A DNA stretch of 64,000 nt. It comes from Salinibacterium sp. UTAS2018 (GTDB lineage Bacteria > Actinomycetota > Actinomycetes > Actinomycetales > Microbacteriaceae). Below are positions 56,816-64,000 of this stretch, piece after piece (position 1 is the stretch's first letter; each line of letters starts with the position of its first letter). The translations under genes were made by a program, and so were the position numbers. The notes under the pieces were generated by a model. It ran no database searches. It was not told where the DNA came from and saw only the letters and a list, made by a program, of their open reading frames with translations. The stretch is taken from assembly GCF_004118935.1 (NCBI RefSeq), contig NZ_CP035375.1, positions 1,736,001 to 1,800,000 of the forward strand, given 5' to 3'.

Positions 56816-57729
56816 TTTCCGAATCCTGCCGTCAAGCCTGCAACGAGCTGTCGACGCCCGAAGATGTACAAGGTCAAAATCGGGATCATCGACATGACCA
56901 CTGCGGCCATAATCCCGGGAACGTCCACCGTGAGTTCACTCTGAAAGCTCCACAGCGCAAGCGGAAGAACCCGCACGGATGGGCTTTGAGTGAGCACCAG
57001 CGGAAAGAGAAATCCGTTCCAGACGCCCAGAGCGTTATAGATGCCGACCGTGATCAAGGCCGGACGCGACAGCGGAAGCACAAGCTTCCACAGCATCATC
57101 CAGTCCGTAGCACCTTCGAGACGCATCGACTCGAAAAGCTCGCCCGGGATGTCCCGGAGAAAGTTCACCAAAATGACAATGGTGATCGGAATCGCGAAGG
57201 CGGCTGACGGAATGATCAGGGCCAGCAAAGTGTCGTAAAGCCCCATCTGAGAAAGCATGTAGAAGATAGGGATGATTGCCGCTTGGAGCGGAACGGCGAG
57301 GCCGAGCAACACCAGCGAAAATGCAGTCCGCGACACGACGTGGGTGTTCCGTGCAATCGTGTACGCCGCCAACAGGGAGACAAATACCGCGATGATGACG
57401 GCCGCAATCGTCACAATGACCGAGTTGGTGAAGTAGCCGAAGAAGCCCGAGTCGAAGACCTTGACATAGTTGGCGAGCGTCGGCTCGGAGGGAAGCGACA
57501 ACGGTGCGTCGGAGAAGAAGGTAGTGCTGCTGCGGAAACTGGTGGTCAGAACCCAATAGAGAGGGATGACAACGATAAGCAGCCAGAGCGCGCCACCCAG
57601 ACCGCCAGGAATGTTGGTGTGCTTACTGAAGAGCGATGGCCACCGGCGCACGGGCGCAGACTTAGTCGGCGGTGCAGTAACGGGTGGTGCAGTGACCCGC
57701 ACGGGATCCACTGAAGTGGTGGTACTCAT
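56812..57729 (-). CDS. Carbohydrate ABC transporter permease (MalG-like)
   Basis: Inner-membrane permease of 305 residues with six transmembrane helices. The EAA loop is in GELFESMRLEGATDWMMLWKL, followed by LPLSRPALITVG. The cytosolic N-terminus is Thr/Pro-rich. It pairs with the MalF-like permease encoded immediately upstream (stop and start share one base) and the binding lipoprotein to form a CUT1-type sugar importer. Confidence 0.92.
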   Translation of the reverse strand: MSTTTSVDPVRVTAPPVTAPPTKSAPVRRWPSLFSKHTNIPGGLGGALWLLIVVIPLYWVLTTSFRSSTTFFSDAPLSLPSEPTLANYVKVFDSGFFGYFTNSVIVTIAAVIIAVFVSLLAAYTIARNTHVVSRTAFSLVLLGLAVPLQAAIIPIFYMLSQMGLYDTLLALIIPSAAFAIPITIVILVNFLRDIPGELFESMRLEGATDWMMLWKLVLPLSRPALITVGIYNALGVWNGFLFPLVLTQSPSVRVLPLALWSFQSELTVDVPGIMAAVVMSMIPILTLYIFGRRQLVAGLTAGFGK

Positions 57730-58670
57730 TACATTCCCTCCTGTTGACTCTTCATTTTCGAGAACCCGCTCCAGCGCGTCAGCGCAAGCGAAAGCACGAG
57801 CCCAATCAGCACGAGAACCGTGGCAATCACGCTTGCCTTGCCCATCTCTGCCGAGCGGAACCCGGTGAGGTACATGTGGAGCGGCAGCACGCGTGTCGCG
57901 TATCCCGGCCCACCGGCTGTCATCACGAAGATGAGGTCGAAGTAGGTCAAAGATCCCACCATAATCAGCGTGGATGACGTCACGATGGTGTACTTCAACT
58001 GCGGAACGGTGATCGTGAAGAACTGCATGATTTTGCCAGCACCGTCGATCGATGCCGCCTCATAAAGCGAAGCGGGGATCTGACGCACACCGCCCTGGTA
58101 CAGCAGCGTGTGAAGGGGAACGAAGTGCCACGCGATCACCAGAATGACCATGATGAGCACCGTGTTCTTATCGCCGAGCCAGTTATGCGCGAGCCATCCG
58201 AAGCCGTCTTGTGTGGAGAGTCCGAAGTTCGGGTCGAGCAAGTTCTTGTAGGCAAGTGCTACCGCCGCCGACGAGAGCAGAAGCGGAACAAAGAAGATGA
58301 GTCCGGCGAAGGATCGGAACCCTCCCGAGCGCGCGATCCACACTCCAAGGAGCATGCTGATCGGGCCTTGAACGAGCAGGCTTCCGAACATCACGGCGAA
58401 CGTGATGCCGAGCGTCGTGTAGGTCACGGGGTCGGTGACGAACCAGAGCCAGTTGTCGGCTCCCAGCCACTGCGGCGTGCCGAGCCCGCTCCACTGCGTG
58501 AACGACAGAACTACTGCCCCGAGCAACGGCAGGATGGCGAAGCCACCGAACAAGAGCGCTGCGGGAAGCAAGAACCAGAGTGACGGCCCGCCTGACCGTT
58601 GTCTAGCAGCGAGCGCCGACCCACGACGGGGAGCACGGATGCTCCCCGTCGTCGTTGTTACGGTCGTCAC
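57729..58670 (-). CDS. Carbohydrate ABC transporter permease (MalF-like)
   Basis: CUT1 importer permease of 313 residues with six helices; the EAA loop is SLYEAASIDGAGKIMQFFTI followed by TVPQLK. Its start overlaps the binding-protein stop by 4 nt. No ATPase gene occurs in the island, so a shared MsiK-like ATPase encoded elsewhere is expected. Confidence 0.92.
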   Translation of the reverse strand: MTTVTTTTGSIRAPRRGSALAARQRSGGPSLWFLLPAALLFGGFAILPLLGAVVLSFTQWSGLGTPQWLGADNWLWFVTDPVTYTTLGITFAVMFGSLLVQGPISMLLGVWIARSGGFRSFAGLIFFVPLLLSSAAVALAYKNLLDPNFGLSTQDGFGWLAHNWLGDKNTVLIMVILVIAWHFVPLHTLLYQGGVRQIPASLYEAASIDGAGKIMQFFTITVPQLKYTIVTSSTLIMVGSLTYFDLIFVMTAGGPGYATRVLPLHMYLTGFRSAEMGKASVIATVLVLIGLVLSLALTRWSGFSKMKSQQEGM

Positions 58671-59962
58671 TTGATTGTCGCGTTCATGAGCTGCATGAAC
58701 TCGTCGGCGTCGATTTCCTGCAGGAACACTCGGTCGAGCTGAACCGTGAGTTCGGCGCCCTGAGCGGGTGATAGTGCCTGATCCCAGGAGAGCTGGAAGT
58801 TCGCGGCGTCATCCGACAGATCGAAGACGAACGACTGGAAGTCGGCGTCGTCGCGCTGGTCAATTAGATCTTTCGCGTCGCTTACCCCGGGAACGGCAGA
58901 GCGCTCGAGGACCTCGCCAATGTAGGCGTCATTCATCACTTCGGTCGCCAGGAAGTCGGTGACAATCGCTTTATGAGCGTCTGTCGCCGCTGATGCTACC
59001 GACCAGTAGTTCGACGGGTTGCCGACGAGGTCGGTGGTGTCTCCCGAGCCTGAGCCAACCGTGGGGAAGGTGACGTAGCCCAGATCGCCGCTGGCGACGA
59101 AATCAGGAGCCTTGGTCTGGATGTTGGAGTAGGCCTGAGAAAGAGCGACCATCATTGCAGCCTTGCCGGTGTAGAGCAGTGCATCCGCAGCTCCACTTCC
59201 GTAGTCGAGTGCAGCAAAGTCTGAGTTGAAGCCATCAGCCTTGACGAGGTCCTGAATCATGTCGATCGATTCTGCGATAGCGGGATCTGACCAGGCGTCG
59301 GGCTCATTGGCGACAATCGCGTCGAAGACCTCGGGGCCACCGATTCGATCGACCAGGTACGAGATGTACGGCAGCTGCGGCCATTTGCTCGCTCCAGCCA
59401 ACGCGATCGGCGCGACGCCGGCGTCGTTGAAGACCGGAACGAGATCCATGAGGTCGTCCCACGATTCAGGAGGAGTAGCTCCCACTTCCTCGAACACGGA
59501 CTTGTTGTACAGGATGACAACGGGCTGGATGTTGTTGATGGCGGCGCCGTACACCGCACCATCGAAGGTGGCGTTGTCGTTCACTGCATCGAGATAGCGG
59601 TCGGTGATCTCGGGATCTTCGATGGGATCGATGTAGCCGGCGTCGACGTAGCCTTCGAGTACTCCGCCGCCCCAGCCGAACATCAAGTCGGGCCCTTGAC
59701 CTGCTCCGAGAGCGATGCGGAGCTTGTCGGAGTAGCCGTCGTTTCCGAACATCTGAAGTTCGATAGGCCTGTCGGGGTTGGTTTCGTTCCAACGATCAAC
59801 CGCTGCTTCGTAGGAGGCTGACTGCCCGCCCTCTACGCCCCAGACGACTGCCGTCGAAGAGCCGCCGTCGCTACCGGAGCCGCTGCATCCGGTGAGCGCG
59901 AGAACTCCCGCTGTTAGCACCGCAACGCCAGTCATAAATCTTTGTTTTTTGGCCCGCAACAT
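58667..59962 (-). CDS. Sugar-binding lipoprotein of the CUT1 importer
   Basis: Extracellular solute-binding protein (family 1) of 431 residues. The signal peptide ends at TGCSG (Cys26) and is followed by a Gly/Ser linker. The body has the two-lobe features of the family, for example LRIALGAGQGPDLMFGWGGG and AINNIQPVVILYNKSVFEE. The sugar is unknown. It is the first gene of the leftward operon and is divergent from the LacI regulator. Confidence 0.9.
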   Translation of the reverse strand: MLRAKKQRFMTGVAVLTAGVLALTGCSGSGSDGGSSTAVVWGVEGGQSASYEAAVDRWNETNPDRPIELQMFGNDGYSDKLRIALGAGQGPDLMFGWGGGVLEGYVDAGYIDPIEDPEITDRYLDAVNDNATFDGAVYGAAINNIQPVVILYNKSVFEEVGATPPESWDDLMDLVPVFNDAGVAPIALAGASKWPQLPYISYLVDRIGGPEVFDAIVANEPDAWSDPAIAESIDMIQDLVKADGFNSDFAALDYGSGAADALLYTGKAAMMVALSQAYSNIQTKAPDFVASGDLGYVTFPTVGSGSGDTTDLVGNPSNYWSVASAATDAHKAIVTDFLATEVMNDAYIGEVLERSAVPGVSDAKDLIDQRDDADFQSFVFDLSDDAANFQLSWDQALSPAQGAELTVQLDRVFLQEIDADEFMQLMNATIK

Positions 59963-59994
59963 ATGTGTCCCACTTCTCTTCGTTGAGTTGTTTC

Positions 59995-60009
59995 TCGAAA
60001 ATGTTTCGA
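59995..60009. promoter_or_regulatory. LacI-type operator upstream of the importer operon
   Basis: A 15-bp perfect palindrome TCGAAA-ATG-TTTCGA lies 33-47 nt before the binding-protein start, in the position of its promoter. The half-site TTTCGA recurs at 60105-60118 near the lacI-type gene. Confidence 0.6.
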
Positions 60010-60104
60010 AGCACTTTCGGTGTCTCGTGAGTCACACTATGGCGAAAACGCGGGCACTGTCAAATATTTGTTGCGGAATGCAGCAAACTGATGTGAACGA
60101 GTCA

Positions 60105-60118
60105 TTGAAAGTTTTCGA
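60105..60118. promoter_or_regulatory. Second, imperfect LacI-type site
   Basis: TTGAAA, GT, TTTCGA: 5 of 6 bases are inverted. It lies about 40-50 nt before the LacI-type start, just upstream of the possible -10 TAGTCT, which fits autoregulation. The spacing differs from the first site by one base, so it may be weaker. The perfect palindrome CAAATATTTG at 60061-60070 lies between the two sites. Confidence 0.4.
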
Positions 60119-60157
60119 GTTCTTGGATAGTCTTTCGATCTCGACACTAGGAGCACC

Positions 60158-61192
60158 ATGGAAAGCACGAAAGCACAGCGGCCGACGCTGAACGACGTCG
60201 CCCAACATGCCGGCGTTTCTATCGCTACCGCCTCAAAAGCGCTCAACGGCCGCAGCGACGTCGCGGCATCCACACGCGCTCGAATCGAAGTCGCTATTGA
60301 AGCAACCGGGTACGGCGCCGGTCGCCCCCGCGGCGCTGCCGCAGCACCGACGATTGAATTTCTTGTCGACAAACTCACCAGTCCGTACGCCATGGAAATT
60401 TTGCGCGGCGTCACCCTCGCTGCCGAAGACGCTGGAATCGACGTAGTCGTCGGCCGTTTTCGCCCCAGCCCCCACAAATCCGATCAGGAGGTGATTCGCC
60501 GACTCAATCGATCGGGGCGCGTGGGGGCCATCATCCTCACAGTCGATATGTCAGAGGCCACCCATCAAGCAATCTCTCGGTCAGCTCTGCCGATCGTGCT
60601 CATCGACCCTCTCCGCATGGACGGTTCGTCGGTCGCTTCGGTCGGCTCCACCAACTGGATCGGGGGCCGCAGCGCGACGGAGCACCTCATTGGCCTCGGC
60701 CACCGAAACATTGCGATCATTGGCGGCCCGGCTGAATCACTCAGCGCTCGTGCCCGCGTCGATGGCTTTCGGTCCGCAGCGGATGCCGCAGGCATAGCTG
60801 TCCCGGATGATTTCATCAGCCACACGGGCTTCGACCACGATGCGGCTGAACGCATTGCCCACGAGCTGCTCAGTCGCGACGATCGCCCCACCGCCATTGT
60901 TGCCTCAAGCGATGCGCAAGCAATGGGTGTGCTGGAAGCTGCGCGCCAGCTAGACATTCGCGTTCCCGAGCACCTGAGCCTTGTTGGCTATGACGACACC
61001 TATGTTGCGTCGTGGGCAAATCCCCCGCTGACCTGTGTCTATCAGCCGTTGCAAGACATCGGCCGGGTGGCTCTTCGCACCGTTCAGCAGCTCTCCGCCG
61101 GTGAGCATCTCGACTCCCACCACATCGAACTCGCTACCCGCCTCGTCGTCCGTGAATCAACGGCACCGCCTTCAGACAGGAACCACTCTTGA
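60158..61192 (+). CDS. LacI family transcriptional regulator
   Basis: Repressor of 344 residues. The HTH and hinge are at the N-terminus (LNDVAQHAGVSIATASKALN, then VAASTRARIEVAIEATGYG), and a periplasmic-binding-like sensor domain follows (about 65-335). The ATG follows AGGAG closely. It sits between the importer operon and the GH3 gene and overlaps the latter (TTGA). It probably represses both until the sugar or its breakdown product binds. Confidence 0.92.
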   Translation: MESTKAQRPTLNDVAQHAGVSIATASKALNGRSDVAASTRARIEVAIEATGYGAGRPRGAAAAPTIEFLVDKLTSPYAMEILRGVTLAAEDAGIDVVVGRFRPSPHKSDQEVIRRLNRSGRVGAIILTVDMSEATHQAISRSALPIVLIDPLRMDGSSVASVGSTNWIGGRSATEHLIGLGHRNIAIIGGPAESLSARARVDGFRSAADAAGIAVPDDFISHTGFDHDAAERIAHELLSRDDRPTAIVASSDAQAMGVLEAARQLDIRVPEHLSLVGYDDTYVASWANPPLTCVYQPLQDIGRVALRTVQQLSAGEHLDSHHIELATRLVVRESTAPPSDRNHS

Positions 61193-63522
61193 CGACCTCT
61201 CCCCTTTCTTCCCCCCTCGCTGCCGCCTGGCATGACACGTCGCTCTCTGACGAGCAGCGCGCAACTGCGGCGCTGGAGGAAATGACGCTCGAAGAAAAGG
61301 TCGCGCAACTCGTCGGCTATTGGTTTGACAAGCGTGGCGCTGGTGAAGTCGTAGCGCCCATGCAGGACACTCTCGGCGCCACCCGTCCGCCGTTCGATCA
61401 GGTTGCCCCTCTCGGGCTCGGTCACTTCACCCGCGTCATCGGCACTGAACCCGGCACTGTTTCTGAAGTCACGGAACGGCTGAAAGAAAAGCAGCAACTG
61501 GTCGTGGATGCTTCGCGACTCGGCATCCCCGTTATTGCCCACGAAGAATGCCTCACTGGCGTCAACTCATTGGGGGCGACGGTATATCCCGCCCCTCTTG
61601 CATGGGGTGCAACCTTCGATCCCGCTCTTGCCAGGAAGGTGGGCGAAACGATCGGCGCCGACCTTCGGTCTCTCGGGATACATCAGGGCCTCTCACCGGT
61701 ATTGGATGTCGTGCGCGACTACCGCTGGGGCCGCGTTGAGGAAACGATCGGCGAAGACCCGGTGCTCGTGGCCGCCGTCGGTTCCGCTTACACCAGCGGT
61801 TTGGAAGCCAGTGGCCTCATCGCTACGCTGAAGCACTTCGTGGCCTACTCCGCGTCTGCCTCGGGGCGTAATCATGCCCCCGTCTCGGCTGGTCCACGCG
61901 AGATCGCTGACGTGATGTTGGTGCCGTTCGAGGTTGCCGTGCGTGACAGCGGCGTGCGCTCGGTCATGAACTCCTACAGCGACATCGACGGCGTTCCCAT
62001 TGCCGCCGATCGGGCGCTCCTCACCGGGCTCCTTCGCGACGAGTGGGGCTTCACCGGAACGGTCATCTCTGACTACTGGGCCATCGCCTTCCTCGCCAGC
62101 GCCCACGGGGTTGCCGCTGACGCCGCTTCTGCTGGCGCGCTGTCGCTCGCGGCCGGCATGGATGTCGAACTCCCCAACGGCATGTGCTTTCCCCCGCTCG
62201 TCGAAGCGGTGCGCTCCGGAGAGATGGACGAAGCTCTTGTCGATCGCGCGGTTCATCGTGTGCTGCTGCAGAAAGCCCAGCTGGGTCTCCTCGACGAGAA
62301 CCCCGAAACGCACGGTCGAGTAATCGAACTCGACTCCGCTGATAACCGCGCCCTCGCTCGCACAGTGGCGGAAGCATCCATCGTGCTGCTGCGCAACGAT
62401 GACGATCTTCTGCCCCTCGCTCCCGAATTCTCGGGTCGCATCGCCGTACTCGGCCCGATGGCCGCTGATCCACGAACGCTGCTTGGTTGCTACTCGTACC
62501 CCGTGCACGTGCTGCCGCGCTACCCGCAATTCGGACTGGGCATCGAGGTGCCGTCGTTCCTCGACGCACTGAGCGCCGAGTTCCCCGACGCGACCGTCAC
62601 CCACGAGGCTGGCGCAAGCATTCTCGGGCCGGAGACGGGCAACCTCGAGCGAGCTGTCGAACTGGCCAAAGACGCCGACCTGGTCATCCTGACCGTGGGC
62701 GACCTGCCCGGAATGTTCGGCCGCGGAACCTCTGGCGAAGGATGCGACGCCGTCGATCTCGCGCTGCCGGGTTCGCAGGCTGCACTCGTGAATGCTGTGC
62801 TCGACACCGGAGCGTCAGTGATTCTGGTCACCAACAGCGGACGCCCCTACGCCTTCACCTATGGTGACCGCGTGCGCGCTGCTGTTCAGTCCTTCATCCC
62901 GGGCGAGGAAGGCGCTGGCGCTATCGTCGGCGTACTCAGCGGCCGAGTGAATCCCGGGGGAAAGCTTCCCGTACAGATTCCCCTCACGACGGGCGGCGGA
63001 CAACACCTCTACTTGGGAGCGCCGCTCACCCGCACGATCGACAAGATCTCGAACCAGTCCACCTCACCGGCGTTCGCCTTCGGCCACGGACTCAGCTACA
63101 CCACGTTCTCCCTCTCACCGGCTGCCCTTGCCACAGAAACGCTTGACGTCGACGGCACGACAACGCTGTCAGTCGAGGTGAAGAATACTGGTGCGGTCAC
63201 CGGCTCCGAGACAGTGCAGGTCTACCTTTCCGACCCCGTTGCCAGCGTGGCACGACCCGTTCAGAAGCTCGTCGGTTTCTCGCGCGTTTCCCTCGAACCG
63301 GGCCAAGCTGCGCACGTCTCGTTCACGATCAGCCCCGAGCTCAGTGCCTACACCGGCATCGAGATGAAGCGCGTCGTCGAGCCAGGCGAGCTGATCTTCA
63401 GCGTCGGAACGTCAAGCGCCACAGCAACGGACGGGCTATCGCTCACGGTGACCGGCGAATCACGTATCGCCGGACACCACCGAATGATCATCGCCCCCGT
63501 CGACGTAGTCGTCGGAGGCTAA
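61189..63522 (+). CDS. Glycoside hydrolase family 3 beta-glycosidase (beta-glucosidase/xylosidase type)
   Basis: Cytoplasmic GH3 enzyme of 777 residues. The first domain has VIAHEECLTG, WGRVEETIGEDPVLVAA, the LKHFVAYSASASGRNH region and the nucleophile Asp295 in TGTVISDYWAIA. The second domain and C-terminal FnIII-like domain (FAFGHGLSYTTFSLS onward) complete the usual three-domain form. The start is TTG at 61189 after AGGA, overlapping the LacI-type stop, so it is regulated and made with the repressor. It would cleave the glycoside brought in by the importer. SDY replaces the common SDW. Confidence 0.92.
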   Translation: MTTSPLSSPLAAAWHDTSLSDEQRATAALEEMTLEEKVAQLVGYWFDKRGAGEVVAPMQDTLGATRPPFDQVAPLGLGHFTRVIGTEPGTVSEVTERLKEKQQLVVDASRLGIPVIAHEECLTGVNSLGATVYPAPLAWGATFDPALARKVGETIGADLRSLGIHQGLSPVLDVVRDYRWGRVEETIGEDPVLVAAVGSAYTSGLEASGLIATLKHFVAYSASASGRNHAPVSAGPREIADVMLVPFEVAVRDSGVRSVMNSYSDIDGVPIAADRALLTGLLRDEWGFTGTVISDYWAIAFLASAHGVAADAASAGALSLAAGMDVELPNGMCFPPLVEAVRSGEMDEALVDRAVHRVLLQKAQLGLLDENPETHGRVIELDSADNRALARTVAEASIVLLRNDDDLLPLAPEFSGRIAVLGPMAADPRTLLGCYSYPVHVLPRYPQFGLGIEVPSFLDALSAEFPDATVTHEAGASILGPETGNLERAVELAKDADLVILTVGDLPGMFGRGTSGEGCDAVDLALPGSQAALVNAVLDTGASVILVTNSGRPYAFTYGDRVRAAVQSFIPGEEGAGAIVGVLSGRVNPGGKLPVQIPLTTGGGQHLYLGAPLTRTIDKISNQSTSPAFAFGHGLSYTTFSLSPAALATETLDVDGTTTLSVEVKNTGAVTGSETVQVYLSDPVASVARPVQKLVGFSRVSLEPGQAAHVSFTISPELSAYTGIEMKRVVEPGELIFSVGTSSATATDGLSLTVTGESRIAGHHRMIIAPVDVVVGG

Positions 63523-63559
63523 CAGCAGAGCGCGGTGGGCCCGATCGAGCGGCGCGGGC

Positions 63560-64000
63560 CTACTTCGTGAAGCTCACGTGCTGAGTGATCCAGTTGTGCA
63601 TCGCTACGGCGGCCGCGGCGGAAGCGTTGATCGAACGGGTCGAACCGAACTGGCTGATCTCCACGATATCCGTCGCGGCGTCGATGGCTTCGGGCGACAG
63701 CCCGGGGCCCTCCTGACCGAAGAGCAGCACGCAGCGCTGGGGCATGTCGTAGGTCTCGATGATGACGCTGCCGGGCACGTTGTCGATCGCAATGATCGGC
63801 AGGTCGTTGGCTTGAGTCCACTCCACAAAGGCTGCGACATCCGGATGATGCAGCACGTGCTGGTAGCGGTCGGTGACCATGGCACCGCGTTTGTTCCAGC
63901 GCCGCCGCCCAATGATGTGCACGGTGTCGGCACCGAACGCATTGGCACTGCGCACGATCGAACCGATGTTCATGTCGTGTTGCCAGTTCTCGATGGCAAC
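63560..64000 (-). CDS. SpoU/TrmH family RNA 2'-O-methyltransferase, N-terminus off the window
   Basis: S-adenosylmethionine-dependent RNA ribose methyltransferase of the SPOUT (trefoil-knot) type. Motif 1 is VAIENWQHDMNIGSIVRSAN at the right edge, motif 2 LFGQEGPGLSPEAID and motif 3 GSTRSINASAAAAVAMHNW. The frame is open to 64000, so the true start is beyond the window. The RNA target (tRNA or rRNA) is not evident. It is convergent with the GH3 gene, 37 nt apart. Confidence 0.9.
   Translation of the reverse strand, partial: VAIENWQHDMNIGSIVRSANAFGADTVHIIGRRRWNKRGAMVTDRYQHVLHHPDVAAFVEWTQANDLPIIAIDNVPGSVIIETYDMPQRCVLLFGQEGPGLSPEAIDAATDIVEISQFGSTRSINASAAAAVAMHNWITQHVSFTK

Overview
The window is high-GC, densely coded DNA that reads as an actinobacterium, most likely a member of the Microbacteriaceae. 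This is an inference from the sequence: a purS-purQ-purL type FGAM synthase, many GTG starts, at least eleven genes with a leaderless promoter layout (TANNNT, 6-7 nt, then the start codon), a Fur-catalase operon, a SipW-type signal peptidase module, and lipoproteins with actinobacterial signal peptides. I see no rRNA, tRNA, insertion sequence, prophage or CRISPR array.

Layout. 1-5.9 kb: a peptide-binding lipoprotein (partial) divergent from an M24 peptidase, M20 peptidase, Lrp/AsnC regulator and aminotransferase operon, a peptide or amino-acid-derivative utilisation unit. 6-9.7 kb: VOC protein, serine hydrolase, YceI, MFS transporter. 9.8-12.8 kb: a small exopolysaccharide-type control operon (BY-kinase with a tyrosine tail, low-MW tyrosine phosphatase, anchored propeller-like protein) with no glycosyltransferases beside it. 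13.1-14.6 kb: purS, purQ, DUF3817. 14.6-24.5 kb: membrane proteins, MscS channel, MGDG-synthase-like glycosyltransferase, a GH3 enzyme, a collagen-like lipoprotein ending in a phage-tail-collar domain, GNAT and TauE/SafE proteins. 24.6-28.3 kb: catalase with its Fur regulator and a clear operator, then FadR-type regulator plus ABC ATPase. 28.4-36.2 kb: an accessory stretch rich in one-component regulators with their own palindromic operators (winged-helix, HipBA, GntR/YtrA, PadR-HAAS) and a degraded coding fragment. 36.3-46.3 kb: purL, a membrane redoxin, chorismate mutase, phosphoglucomutase with an in-frame tandem repeat, a secreted amidase, EamA and GNAT proteins, purA. 46.5-50.2 kb: a protealysin-emfourin protease/inhibitor pair, and a SipW signal peptidase flanked by two secreted candidate substrates, one cut short by an in-frame TAG. 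50.3-63.5 kb: a large catabolic island (FAD oxidoreductase, 2-hydroxyacid dehydrogenase, RpiB-like isomerase, dihydroxyacetone-kinase-type kinase, GarR/LtnD-type dehydrogenase, TIM-barrel isomerase, sugar ABC importer without ATPase, divergent LacI regulator and GH3 enzyme). The window ends in a partial SpoU/TrmH methyltransferase.

The most interesting items are the SipW module with a (GCATCA/G)20 repeat and a nonsense-truncated substrate, the protealysin-emfourin pair with an unusual Pro/Glu-rich inhibitor tail, the hip operator whose half-sites match E. coli HipB but lie one helical turn further apart, the 50-63 kb island for an unidentified (possibly four-carbon or branched) sugar, and the window-wide leaderless promoter pattern.
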